Part shown: positions 26,161 through 34,871 of the stretch, in pieces
Position numbering within the stretch: position 1 is the first letter of the stretch
Layout: the number at the start of each line of letters is the position of its first letter
Assembly: GCA_011390365.1 (NCBI GenBank)
Contig: JAABSM010000006.1
Span: forward strand, 1-64,000
DNA: 64,000 nucleotides
Source: Gammaproteobacteria bacterium
GTDB taxonomy: Bacteria > Pseudomonadota > Gammaproteobacteria > Chromatiales > Chromatiaceae
Direction: 5' to 3'
Notes under the pieces: generated by a model
Seen by the model: the letters and a program-made list of their open reading frames with translations, nothing else
What the model was told of the DNA's origin: nothing
Database searches by the model: none
Made by a program: the position numbers and the translations under genes

Positions 26161-28149
26161 ATGCATGCCGTAACCGCTCCCGGGGATATCGATCCCCTCG
26201 AAGAGAAGCTGACCCACGCCCTGCACGCCCTGGAACAGGCGCGCCCCTTCGCCAAGATGCGCCATCAGGGCGCGCTGCTGGATCTATCGGCACGCCTGCT
26301 GCAAAGAGAGGGGGGCCTGGAGCGTTTGCATGCCCTGGCCACGCGCATGGATCGCGCCGGCCTCTTCGCGGGTACCGACTGGGACACCCCCGCGGCGCTG
26401 CTGCCGGGGCTGGTGCGCCACACCCTGGAACAGGGGGCGAAACAGACGGTGGTGCTGGAGATCCTCAGCCAATTGCGCATGCTTGCCCTCGCCAAGGGCG
26501 AGGCCGAACACCCCAACCTCACCGCGCAACAGGCGCGCCACTTTCTGACCCAGGTGCTGGCCCTCAACCTGGCGCGGATCTTCGCCGCCGCCAGCGAGGC
26601 GGAGCGGGTGCGGCTGGGCGGCATGGCCCCGGTGGTCGACCATCTGTTCCACTTCCTGCTCGATGAGATCGGTTACCAGCAGATCCTCGGCAATCTGATC
26701 GAGGAGGTCTGGCGCATCCTCGCCCAGCGGCCGATCCAGCTCGATCACGTCAAATCGATGATCACCCAGATCTCGATTGTCATGAGTCAGGGCGGCGTCG
26801 ACCTGGGGGAGAACCGGCTGGGCGCGGACCGCCTGGTCAGCGCCCTGTTCGGCCCCACCCAGGGCTGTCTCGACGATCCCGGGCTGGCGGCCTACCGGCA
26901 ACGCCTGGATGCCATGGATCGGACCTCGCTGCAACAGGAGGCCTATGGTTTCGCCCGCGCCATGCACGACACCGGCCTGGTCTCCGACTATCATGCGGTG
27001 CTGGTACGCTGGTTGCTGGGTAACGAGCAAGGCGAACTGCTGCCCGATGCCCTGGGCCTGAGCAGCACCGGCGTCGATGTCCTGCGCAGCTACCAGCAAC
27101 TGGTGCATCACCTGATCGAGGAGGCGATCCATCCGCGCACCGCCCAGACCCTGTATGGCCTGGCGATGATGCTGGAACGCTGCATCCTCTACGCGCCCCC
27201 CATCGCCCCGGCGCTGTGGCGACAACTCGCCCTGCGCGTATCCGCCAACACCGGGACGCTGCTGGGCAACACCCTGGGGCGGGATCTCGCCCCGGAACAA
27301 CAGCTGCTGGCCGGCGTCATCTCGCTGCTGGGCCTGCCGCTGGGGGTGGGCCAGGGCAACAACCCCACCTGCCAGGCCGCGCGCGCCCTCTCGATGTGGT
27401 CCTACAACGACCCGGACTACCTGCTCCACATCATCGCCCATGCAGCCCGCTTCGACGGCCTGGTGATGCACTTCGAGGGCGCACCGCTGCACTCGGCGCG
27501 GCTGCTCGCCGCCCACCCCAGTCCGAGCGTGCTGGATACGGACCCCGTCTCGATCCTGCTGGTCCCCCACCTGGACGCGATCTACAACGAAATGGGACGC
27601 CTCTGCGCCCATCGCGGCGAAGACCCCCACCGCTGGATCAACCCGGAGTTCCACGGCTGGTGGGTCGGCCGCGCCTTCGTCATCGCCGTCGACGTCGCCA
27701 GCGGCAAGCTGATCAACTTCGACGCCTTCCTGCGCCAGTTCTACGCCAGCTACCACCCCTACTACAACGGCAACCAACCCCTCATCCACCCCCAACCCGC
27801 CGGCATCGCCGTCACCGACAGCCGCGCCCAGTTCGTCGGCTGGCACGCCATCACCATCATCCGCGTCGCCCTCGATCAGGAGAATGTCATGCGGGTATAC
27901 TTCTTCAACCCCAACAACGACAGCGGCCAGGATTGGGGCAACGGCGTCGTCGTCTCCACCCAGGGCCAAGGCGAACGCTACGGCGAATCCTCCCTCCCCT
28001 TCGAGCAACTCGCCTCAAGACTCTACATTTTCCACGACGACCCAACGGAAGAGCTGGATGAATTCGACGTGCCCGGCGAGGAGATTCAGCGTGCGCGGGA
28101 GCTGGCCGTTAACAGCTGGGCGGTGAATCGGTTGTCGCCGAAAAGCTGA
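26161..28149 (+). CDS. Uncharacterised 662-residue protein with papain-like catalytic pattern
   Basis: Partner gene of the ATP-grasp ligase. Residues 1 to about 390 are helical and unfamiliar. The C-terminal about 260 residues carry a pattern typical of cysteine peptidase or transglutaminase folds. Gln398 lies six residues before Cys404 (GQGNNPTCQAARALSMW), the papain oxyanion-Gln to Cys spacing. His562 follows a GW (FVGWHAITIIRV), and an Asn/Asp-rich strand follows (YFFNPNNDSGQDWG, Asn583 to Asp587). No signal peptide. The catalytic reading is inference from spacing; I know no named family with this architecture. A strong hairpin lies 30 bases downstream. Confidence 0.65.
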   Translation: MHAVTAPGDIDPLEEKLTHALHALEQARPFAKMRHQGALLDLSARLLQREGGLERLHALATRMDRAGLFAGTDWDTPAALLPGLVRHTLEQGAKQTVVLEILSQLRMLALAKGEAEHPNLTAQQARHFLTQVLALNLARIFAAASEAERVRLGGMAPVVDHLFHFLLDEIGYQQILGNLIEEVWRILAQRPIQLDHVKSMITQISIVMSQGGVDLGENRLGADRLVSALFGPTQGCLDDPGLAAYRQRLDAMDRTSLQQEAYGFARAMHDTGLVSDYHAVLVRWLLGNEQGELLPDALGLSSTGVDVLRSYQQLVHHLIEEAIHPRTAQTLYGLAMMLERCILYAPPIAPALWRQLALRVSANTGTLLGNTLGRDLAPEQQLLAGVISLLGLPLGVGQGNNPTCQAARALSMWSYNDPDYLLHIIAHAARFDGLVMHFEGAPLHSARLLAAHPSPSVLDTDPVSILLVPHLDAIYNEMGRLCAHRGEDPHRWINPEFHGWWVGRAFVIAVDVASGKLINFDAFLRQFYASYHPYYNGNQPLIHPQPAGIAVTDSRAQFVGWHAITIIRVALDQENVMRVYFFNPNNDSGQDWGNGVVVSTQGQGERYGESSLPFEQLASRLYIFHDDPTEELDEFDVPGEEIQRARELAVNSWAVNRLSPKS

Positions 28150-28178
28150 TGCATCGAAACGGAGAGTGCACATGCGGC

Positions 28179-28235
28179 GGAGCGCGCGGCTTGACGCGCC
28201 CTTGCCGACTATGGCGCGTCAAAGCCGCGCGCTCC
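28179..28235. repeat. Long GC hairpin after the ATP-grasp operon
   Basis: GGAGCGCGCGGCTTGACGCGCC and its complement (one extra base in the right arm) pair over about 22 bases around a 12-base loop. It follows the 662-residue gene by 30 bases and could stop transcription, but no T-run follows, so it may be a mobile palindrome. Confidence 0.65.
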
Positions 28236-28281
28236 TCACGCAGCACTCCGAAAGAGTTAGACGAGACACACCCACACCCGA

Positions 28282-28583
28282 CTACCTGATGTTTGTCTTC
28301 CTTCCAATCCAGTATACGGGCTCACGATAGCTGTTAGCGACAGCCAGTATCCACAATTTGTCTGCTTGAACGACATACGGGACGTGATATGGGAATATCT
28401 TCAGATTGACTCGTCTGTAGCCCCCTTCCCGAACCCTCGGAACGAAGTGGTTTCTTTTACCCAGCCAACATGCTCTTCGAAATCAGCCAGAAAACGCAGT
28501 CCCAATCCATCCTGCCCTCCTTCGTAATACTCAATGGCATCCTGTAGTTCTTTCTGTGCTTGTTCGAGAATGACGGCTTTCAT
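28282..28583 (-). pseudogene. RelE/ParE-family toxin gene, frameshifted
   Basis: The frame from ATG at 28583 encodes a typical RelE/ParE N-terminus (MKAVILEQAQKELQDAIEYY, GLGLRFLADFEEHVGWVKE), then runs off into TTSFRGFGKGATDESI and stops. One frame over, the expected C-terminus is intact: FVPRVREGGYRRVNLKIFPY, then HVPYVVQADKLWILAVANSY and REPVYWIGRKTNIR, with stop at 28282. A one-base loss (or two-base gain) near 28455 explains this. The native toxin would have about 98 residues. It overlaps the antitoxin gene by four bases. Confidence 0.85.
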
Positions 28584-28816
28584 TGCGTAAACCGGGAACG
28601 AAACTCGTTTACAGCTTCATCGTAATCAATTCCCTTCGCATTCCCCTCCTCAATCGCTTTAACCCGGTCTGTTATCTCCCGCTCCCAAGCGGATTCCACA
28701 TCGCCGACATCGGAGCGAGAACGATCCAGAAAAAGCAGAAACCGTGCGATCTCCAGACGCTCATTTTTGGATAGCCGAATCAGTTCTGATGTCAATTCTT
28801 CAATATTTCTACTCAC
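28580..28816 (-). CDS. Addiction-module antitoxin (putative)
   Basis: A 78-residue helical, acidic protein of the kind paired with RelE/ParE toxins: ELTSELIRLSKNERLEIARF followed by a helix ending NEFRSRFTQ. Such 'addiction module' antitoxins neutralise the toxin by direct binding and repress their own promoter. Its TGA overlaps the toxin ATG (ATGA), the usual coupled order antitoxin-toxin. Because the toxin is broken, this gene is probably a relic or a free antitoxin. Confidence 0.75.
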   Translation of the reverse strand: MSRNIEELTSELIRLSKNERLEIARFLLFLDRSRSDVGDVESAWEREITDRVKAIEEGNAKGIDYDEAVNEFRSRFTQ

Positions 28817-28913
28817 TTTGATCCCCTTCTATATAACCGCGTCTCGGAGAATTGGAAAAAATAGCGACAACATAACAAATGTATATATCCAGCAATGGCC
28901 CGTCAAGCCGCGC

Positions 28914-28948
28914 CCCTTCACCCTTCACCCTTCACCCTTCACCCTTCA
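28914..28948. repeat. Five tandem copies of CCCTTCA
   Basis: A perfect heptamer array, five units. The last unit supplies the stop codon of the minus-strand DUF3095 gene (TGA read across 28946-28948). Unit-number slippage would alter only the 3' untranslated region unless it extended leftwards into the frame. Confidence 0.85.
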
Positions 28949-30127
28949 CCCCTCCGCCATCTGCCCCTTCATCTCCTTGGCCGCCAACGCATACCCGCCA
29001 TTGGCGGCATCGAGAAAGTGAACGTGATCGTTGACATAGTCCGAGACCACGCAGGTGATCAACGCGGTGGGGGCGGCGTGGATACCGTATACGATACGCC
29101 CCTCCCTGCGCCACCCTTCCAGCGCCTCGCGCAGTCGACCCCGTTGCTCGGGGGCGCCGGCGATGACCATGCGCAGCACCTCGTCGAGCTTGCGATAGTC
29201 GCTGTTGGCGATGAGGCGGGCCTTGTAGCCGCCCCAGTCGGTCCGATCGGTGCGCACACCGCGTTTCATCATGTAATCGCCCAGGGAGACCAGCACGCGG
29301 GTCTTGAGCATCCACCAGATGCGTTGCGGCATGTTGCCGAAGGCGGTGCGGATCATCGCCTCGGCGGCGACGCCGCGCATGGACTTGGCCAGCCTCAATC
29401 CCTCTTCCCGTAACGGGTGGTACTCCGCCTCGTCGCCATAGATCTCGCCGATTTTGGCGAGGATTTCGTCATGGAGTCGGTCCCGCGCCGCTTCGTCCGG
29501 TTCGGTCACCTGTACCAGCAGGGCGATGGTTTCGCCGTGGGGGCTGGGGATCTCGTTCCAGCGGCACTCGAAGCCTTCGAAACAGTTTTCCTGCGCGCCT
29601 TCCTTTTCATCGATCAGCCAGGGATTGTCTGGGGCGGGCTCCTTCACCAGCTTCTCCGCCTGGCTGAGACCGCCGCCAAGGAACATCGCCTGCCCGAACC
29701 AGGGATGGGGCTGGTACTTGGCCACCAGCACCCGAAAGCCGGCCCGCTCCACTTGCGAGACCGGCACTAGACCGGCCCGCAGCTCCAGACCGAACTCCGC
29801 CCGCGACAAGGCCCGCGCCGCACGCATCGCCTCCTTGGCCTGCTCCAGGGCGCTCGGCGGTAGGCAGGCAGTAGCGCCGTCGCCGCCGAAGACATAGGGG
29901 ATCTCCAGCGGACGCACCTTGTTGAGCAGGGCGACGATGGAGGCGACGCCGATGGCGTTGACCTGGCGATACTTGCCGTCCTGAATCGCCGCCGTCGACC
30001 CCTTCACGTCACTGATCGCCACCCACCAGTCGCTGGGCAAGGGGCGATAGCGGTCCTGATGGGCGACATCGGCGAAGGATGGCAAGCCTGGCAGGTCGTG
30101 GTAGAAGTTGTCGCTTTGGTTGTTCAT
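28946..30127 (-). CDS. DUF3095 family protein, nucleotide-cyclase-like
   Basis: A 393-residue cytoplasmic protein that I recognise as DUF3095. The N-terminal part looks like a class III nucleotide cyclase or GGDEF-type fold: VAISDVKGSTAAI would hold the first metal-binding Asp and YVFGGDGATACLP the second. No cyclase activity is known to me for this family, so function is open. It is downstream of, and on the same strand as, the transglutaminase gene, separated by about 290 bases of palindromes, so co-transcription is doubtful. Confidence 0.75.
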   Translation of the reverse strand: MNNQSDNFYHDLPGLPSFADVAHQDRYRPLPSDWWVAISDVKGSTAAIQDGKYRQVNAIGVASIVALLNKVRPLEIPYVFGGDGATACLPPSALEQAKEAMRAARALSRAEFGLELRAGLVPVSQVERAGFRVLVAKYQPHPWFGQAMFLGGGLSQAEKLVKEPAPDNPWLIDEKEGAQENCFEGFECRWNEIPSPHGETIALLVQVTEPDEAARDRLHDEILAKIGEIYGDEAEYHPLREEGLRLAKSMRGVAAEAMIRTAFGNMPQRIWWMLKTRVLVSLGDYMMKRGVRTDRTDWGGYKARLIANSDYRKLDEVLRMVIAGAPEQRGRLREALEGWRREGRIVYGIHAAPTALITCVVSDYVNDHVHFLDAANGGYALAAKEMKGQMAEG

Positions 30128-30161
30128 TCATTTGAACCGCAGATTACGCCGATTCCGCTGG

Positions 30162-30261
30162 TTCCCAAGCTCCAGCTTGGGAATCCATGTCTTGGCAGCT
30201 CTAGCTGCCAATGCAAGCTGGAGCTTGCAAGACGTGCGTTCCCAAGGGGACCTTGGGAACG
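30162..30261. repeat. Array of four different adjacent palindromes
   Basis: Four perfect hairpins follow each other: 30162-30183 (TTCCCAAGCT), 30192-30211 (TTGGCAGCT), 30212-30229 (TGCAAGCT) and 30237-30261 (CGTTCCCAAGG); arms given, two- or three-base loops. Together they fill the start of the 293-base gap between the DUF3095 and transglutaminase genes. Units of the 'ttcccaagctccagcttgggaa' kind occur widely in proteobacterial intergenic DNA. The remainder (30262-30420) holds a 'ctctgtgttctctgtgg' motif and no gene. Confidence 0.85.
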
Positions 30262-30420
30262 AGCAAAAGCCCTATCAACGACCGGTTATCGCGGATGCAA
30301 TCCGCTCCCACAGGAGAGGCTTTTTGTCTTTTCCACCGGTTCCCAGGGACGACCTTCGGAACAAGCTACGCGTACCCCTCTGTGCGCTCTGTGTTCTCTG
30401 TGGTGAAATTGTTCCCAAAT

Positions 30421-33400
30421 TCAACCACTCCGCCGCAGATCCAGGGTATAGGGATACTCGGGATTGCGCTCCGCCGGTCCGGGTTCGCCGATCTCCGCCT
30501 TGCCGGTCGCTTCCGTATAGCCAAAGCTCCAGAAGCGGGAGATGCGCCGGGCTTCGGCCTCGTAGGCGTTGACCGGGGCGGTGTCGTAGCTGAGGCCGCC
30601 GGGGTGGGCTACGTGGTAGGTGCAGCCGGCGATGGCGCGTTGGTTCCATTGGTCGACCAGCTCCAGGCGCAGCGGGGCGTGACTGGGGATGGTGGGGTGG
30701 AGGGCGGAGGGGGGTTGCCAGGCGCGAAAACGGATGCCGGCGACGTATTCGCCGTGGGTGCCGGTGGGTTTGAGGGGGACGCGGCGACCGTTGCAGGTGA
30801 GCAGGTGGCGGGAGTCGGTGAGGCCGGTGAGCTTGACTTGCAGGCGTTCCACCGAGGAGTCGACGTAGCGGGCGGTGCCCATGCCGCTGACCTCTTCGCC
30901 CAGCACATGCCAGGGCTCGATGGCCTGACGCAGTTCGAGGGTGATGTCGCGGCTCTCCAGGGTGCCGTAGTGGGGGAAGCGGAATTCGTGGAAGGGGGCG
31001 AGCCAGTCCTGGGCGAAGGGGATGCCGTGATCCGTCAGTTCGTCGACGACGTCCTCCAGGTCCCGTCGCACGTAGTGGGGCAACAACCAGCGGTCGTGGA
31101 GCTCGGTGCCCCAGCGCACCAGCGGCTTCTTGTAGGGCTGGTCCCAGAAGCGGGTGATGAGGGCGCGCAGCAGCAGGTTCTGCACCAGTGACATGCGGGC
31201 GTGGGGCGGCATCTCGAAGGCGCGTAGTTCGAGGATGCCGAGGCGACCGCTGGCGGAGTCGGGGGAGTAGAGCTTGTCGATACAGAACTCGGCGCGGTGG
31301 GTGTTGCCGGTGATGTCCACCAGCAGGTTGCGCAGTAGCCGGTCCACCAGCCAGGGGTTGGGGGTCTCGCCGTCGGGCATCAGCCGGAAGGCGGTCTCCA
31401 GTTCATACAGGATCTCGTCGCGCCCCTCGTCGACGCGCGGGGCCTGGCTGGTGGGGCCGATGAACAGGCCGGAGAAGAGGTAGGAGAGCCCGGGGTGGTG
31501 CTGCCAGTAGGTGACCAGGCTGCGCAGCAGGTCGGGGCGACGCAGGATGGGGCTGTCGGCGGGGGTGGGGCCGCCGATGGTGATGTGGTTGCCGCCGCCG
31601 GTGCCGGTGTGGCGACCGTCGATGAGGAACTTCTCGGTGCCCAGCCGCGCCAGACGGGCCTCTTGGTAGAGGGCCTGGGTGTTGTTGACCAGCTCCTGCC
31701 AGGAGTGGGCGGGGTGGATGTTGACCTCGATCACGCCCGGATCAGGGGTCACCAGCAGCCGGTTGAGGCGCGGATCATGGGGGGGCTCGTAGCCCTCCAG
31801 CAGCACCGGGGTTTGCAGCTCGGCGGCCACCGCCTCCACCGCGGCGACCAGATCCAGGTAGTGCTCCAGGTGGGTGAGGGGCGGCAGAAAGACCCGCAGC
31901 CGGCCCTCCCGCGCCTCCAGGCAGAGGGCGGTACGCACCACCGCGCCCATCTCCCCTCGCTGGTCGGCCCCCTCTTCGTCCGCGAAGCGCTGATCGCGGA
32001 TCTTCTGGGGCCGCGGGGCGGTGTCGGCGACGAAGTGGTCAAAGTGACGCGCCACCTCACCCACCGAGTCGCCCAGTTGCGGCCGGGGTTCGAACAGGTC
32101 GGGGGGCTGGGGCTGGCGCTTTTCGCTATCCTTTTCCCAGTGCAGGGCATCCAGCGGCAGGCGGTAGCCCATCGGCGAATCCCCCGGCAGCAGGTAGAGT
32201 CGCTCGCGCCGCAAGCGCCAGGGGCCGGTGACCCAGCCGTCGTCGCGGTAGCCCCATACCAGCGGCAGGACGTAACCGACGATCTTCTCCAGGCCCTGTT
32301 CGAAGACCCGGCGCAGACGCTCCCGCTCCAGTTTATCGGTAAGCTTGCTGTCGAGGGGGTCGACGTTGTCCGGCAGCATCCCTTCTCGCCACAGGTAGTA
32401 GAAGACATCCTCGTAGCCGGCGCGCAATGTGTCGTCCTGAACCGCCAGGCGACGGGCCAGGGCGCGACCGAAGGCGAGCGCCTGCGCGGCGTCGGCGCCA
32501 TAGTCCCGCGCCTCATCGGCGACCCAGCGGTCGTCGCGCCACACCGGCTTGCCGTCGCGCCGCCAGAAGCAGCCGTAGGCCCAGCGCGGCAGTTGTTCGC
32601 CGGGATACCACTTGCCCTGGCCATAGTGACGCACCGCACCGGGGGCGAAGCGGTTCTTGACCCGCGCCAGCAGATCGAAGGCCCGTTCCTGTTTGTGCCT
32701 GCCCAGCGCCTGGGTGTTCCATTGCGGATCATCCATGTCGTCGATGGAGACGAAGGTGGGTTCGCCGCCCATGGTGAGGCGCACGTCCCGCTCCTTGAGT
32801 TTGCCGTCGAGTTCCCGCCCCAGTTGCTGGATTGCGGCCCACTGGTCGTCGGAATAGGGCTTGGTAACCCGCGGGTCTTCGTGAATGCGCCGGACCTGGT
32901 TGGCGAAATCGAACGCCACCTCGACCCTTTCACCCACATAGCCGCCGGTGACCGGCGCGGCGCTGACCGGATCGGGGGTGCCGGCCAGGGGAATGTGGCC
33001 TTCGCCGGCGAACAGCCCGGAGGTGGGGTCGAGGCCGATCCAGCCCGCGCCGGGTACGTAGACCTCGGCCCAGGCATGGAGGTCGGTGAAGTCCTCCTCC
33101 GGGCCGCTAGGGCCGTCGAGGGCCTTCTCATCCGCGGTCAACTGCACCAGATAGCCGGAGACGAAGCGTGCCGCCAGTCCCAGGTGGCGGAGGATCTGCA
33201 CCAGCAACCAGGCGGTGTCGCGGCAGGATCCGGAGCGTTTCTCCAGGGTTTCGTCGCAGCCCTGAATGCCGGGTTCCATGCGGATGGTGTAGCGTATCTT
33301 GCGCCACAGTTCCTGATTGAGGTGAACCAGGAAGTCGACGATCTTCTGCTCGCCGCGATCGATGGTGGTGAGCAGTGCCATCAGGCGATCGCCAAATTCG

Positions 33401-33762
33401 GTGACTTCCAGGTAGGGACTCAGCTCCTTGCGAAGTTGCTTGTCGTAGGCGAAGGGGAAGTTGTCGGCATAGGCCTCGACGAAGAAATCGAAGGGGTTGA
33501 TCACCGTGGTCTCGGCGATCACCGTCACCTTCACCGACATCTCCCGGGTCGGCTCCAGAAACACCACCCGTGCCAGCCAATTGCCGAAGGGGTCCTGCTG
33601 CCAGTTGATGAAGTGCTTGGCCGGCTGGATGTCCAGGGCGTAGTGGAGGATCGGCGTACGCGAATGCACCGCCGGGCGCAGGCGGAAGATATGGGGGGTA
33701 AGCTCCACCGATCGGGGATAGCGGTAGGAGGTATGATGATCGATGGCGACGCGGATGGTCAT
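30421..33762 (-). CDS. Transglutaminase-like protein with DUF2126 domain
   Basis: A 1113-residue cytoplasmic protein. Residues about 1-300 are an N-terminal beta domain plus a transglutaminase/cysteine-peptidase core with a full triad: Cys180 in GSCRDTAWLL, His229 in DLHAWAEVY and Asp245 in GLDPTSG. Residues about 320-1113 form the large DUF2126 region (for example MGGEPTFVSIDDMDDPQWN and TGTGGGNHITIGGPTPADSP) typical of this family. The family was predicted (Iyer and colleagues, 2009) to act with Anbu, alpha-E and permuted ATP-grasp proteins in peptide synthesis or tagging. Here it lies downstream of the Anbu-like gene on the same strand. Confidence 0.9.
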   Translation of the reverse strand: MTIRVAIDHHTSYRYPRSVELTPHIFRLRPAVHSRTPILHYALDIQPAKHFINWQQDPFGNWLARVVFLEPTREMSVKVTVIAETTVINPFDFFVEAYADNFPFAYDKQLRKELSPYLEVTEFGDRLMALLTTIDRGEQKIVDFLVHLNQELWRKIRYTIRMEPGIQGCDETLEKRSGSCRDTAWLLVQILRHLGLAARFVSGYLVQLTADEKALDGPSGPEEDFTDLHAWAEVYVPGAGWIGLDPTSGLFAGEGHIPLAGTPDPVSAAPVTGGYVGERVEVAFDFANQVRRIHEDPRVTKPYSDDQWAAIQQLGRELDGKLKERDVRLTMGGEPTFVSIDDMDDPQWNTQALGRHKQERAFDLLARVKNRFAPGAVRHYGQGKWYPGEQLPRWAYGCFWRRDGKPVWRDDRWVADEARDYGADAAQALAFGRALARRLAVQDDTLRAGYEDVFYYLWREGMLPDNVDPLDSKLTDKLERERLRRVFEQGLEKIVGYVLPLVWGYRDDGWVTGPWRLRRERLYLLPGDSPMGYRLPLDALHWEKDSEKRQPQPPDLFEPRPQLGDSVGEVARHFDHFVADTAPRPQKIRDQRFADEEGADQRGEMGAVVRTALCLEAREGRLRVFLPPLTHLEHYLDLVAAVEAVAAELQTPVLLEGYEPPHDPRLNRLLVTPDPGVIEVNIHPAHSWQELVNNTQALYQEARLARLGTEKFLIDGRHTGTGGGNHITIGGPTPADSPILRRPDLLRSLVTYWQHHPGLSYLFSGLFIGPTSQAPRVDEGRDEILYELETAFRLMPDGETPNPWLVDRLLRNLLVDITGNTHRAEFCIDKLYSPDSASGRLGILELRAFEMPPHARMSLVQNLLLRALITRFWDQPYKKPLVRWGTELHDRWLLPHYVRRDLEDVVDELTDHGIPFAQDWLAPFHEFRFPHYGTLESRDITLELRQAIEPWHVLGEEVSGMGTARYVDSSVERLQVKLTGLTDSRHLLTCNGRRVPLKPTGTHGEYVAGIRFRAWQPPSALHPTIPSHAPLRLELVDQWNQRAIAGCTYHVAHPGGLSYDTAPVNAYEAEARRISRFWSFGYTEATGKAEIGEPGPAERNPEYPYTLDLRRSG

Positions 33763-33802
33763 GGTTCCTTATTTCTCCGGAACGGGGGGCTATCAGAGTG
33801 AG

Positions 33803-34000
33803 GAAATGGACAGGATTAACAGGATTTCTCAGGATTTACATGATTTATAACGGCGAACCTCGTCAGGTACGTTAAACATGGCGACTCAACTCAGGCGATT
33901 GACTGCGGCATAGATAACCTCGGGCCGGCTAAAGCCTCGACCTCCGACTACGTTTTCACAACAAAAAATCCTGTCAATCCTGAGAAATCCTGTCTATGAA
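33803..34000. repeat. Intergenic repeat module ('aggattaacaggat' and 'ccggctaaagcc')
   Basis: Left part 33810-33838 contains ACAGGATTAACAGGATTT; right part 33968-33995 is a near complement (AATCCTGTCAATCCTGAG). Between them lies CGGGCCGGCTAAAGCCTCGA at 33921-33940, shared with a second module at 45144-45366. The space separates the transglutaminase start from the end of the Anbu-like gene. Confidence 0.7.
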
Positions 34001-34019
34001 TTTTTCTTGAACCGATCCC

Positions 34020-34871
34020 TCACTCCAACTGCCGACTCCAGACATGCTCGGAGAGTTCCTGGGGCTGGGAGGCGGCGGCTTCGGACTCCTTGGGCGGTTG
34101 CGCGACACCGGTTTCGCGCGGCGCTGGCGCCGCGACCGCGCCTTCCCAGGGGAAACGCGGCAGACCGCCAAAGGCCTGGCGCAGGCCTTCGTTCCATTGC
34201 TGCTTGATGGCGTTGTAGAGGCTGTCCTCTTCGCTCAGCTTCATGTAATTGGAGACCCGGAACTCGCCCTTGCGCAGGATGCACAGTTCCACCGGTGGCC
34301 CGACGGTGATGTTGGAGCGGATGGTGGAGTCGATGGAGACCAGCGCGGCGCGGGAGGCGTCCTCCAGGGTGGTGACCGGGGTGATCACGCGGTCGAGGAT
34401 GGGTTTGCCATATTTGGTCTCGCCGATCTGCAGGAACGGGTTGTCGTCGGACGGACTGATACAGTTACCCTGGGCGTAGACCAGATAGATGTCCGGATCC
34501 TGGCCACTGATCTCGCCACCGATGATGAAATAGGACTCGCCGTTGATACCGCTCTTCTGCAACGCCGATTCATGACGTCCCTGTACCACCTGACTGGTCT
34601 GGCCGAGGTAGCTGGCGGCGTTGTAGAGGGAATCCGCGGTACGCAGACTGAAGACCGCGTTGGGGTCTTCGAGATCTCGTCGCAACTGCTGAATCACCCC
34701 CTGGCTGGTGGAGAGATTGCCGGAGGTGATGATGACGAAGGCGCGGCCTGAGTCGACCTCGAAGCGAAACATCTTGCTGTAGGTGTTGACATAGTCCACC
34801 CCTGCGTTGGTGCGGGAGTCGGAGGCGAACACCAGCCCGTCGTTCACCTTGATACTGAGGCAATAGGTCAT
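34020..34871 (-). CDS. Anbu-type proteasome-like peptidase
   Basis: A 283-residue protein of the Anbu/bacterial proteasome homologue family, an Ntn-hydrolase related to HslV and the proteasome beta subunit. The start MTYCLSIKVNDGLVFASDSR with TNAG is the family signature; after removal of Met the N-terminal Thr could be the nucleophile. Other features are FVIITSGNLSTSQGV, YFIIGGEISGQDPDIYLVY and a Pro/Ala-rich C-terminal tail (about 40 residues). The ATG at 34871 is the family start; a longer frame to 34931 adds 20 unrelated residues. Divergent from the permuted ATP-grasp gene. Confidence 0.92.
   Translation of the reverse strand: MTYCLSIKVNDGLVFASDSRTNAGVDYVNTYSKMFRFEVDSGRAFVIITSGNLSTSQGVIQQLRRDLEDPNAVFSLRTADSLYNAASYLGQTSQVVQGRHESALQKSGINGESYFIIGGEISGQDPDIYLVYAQGNCISPSDDNPFLQIGETKYGKPILDRVITPVTTLEDASRAALVSIDSTIRSNITVGPPVELCILRKGEFRVSNYMKLSEEDSLYNAIKQQWNEGLRQAFGGLPRFPWEGAVAAPAPRETGVAQPPKESEAAASQPQELSEHVWSRQLE

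Noticed and set aside
26284-28008. 574-codon minus-strand frame opposite the 662-residue protein
   Set aside because: Considered because the plus-strand protein is itself unfamiliar. The plus frame has operon spacing and a structured catalytic-like pattern, while the minus frame is Gly/Val/Gln-rich like other shadows here.
28914-28948. Possible CRISPR-like repeats
   Set aside because: Units are contiguous heptamers without spacers; no cas genes are present in the window.
30162-30261. Riboswitch or attenuator
   Set aside because: The four hairpins are independent perfect palindromes with no conserved aptamer-like core, and repeat-type palindromes explain them better.
31495-33801. 768-codon open frame on plus, opposite the transglutaminase gene
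   Set aside because: It mirrors the codons of the real gene; the product is repetitive in Gly/Val/Gln/His with no family features. High GC makes long antisense frames common.
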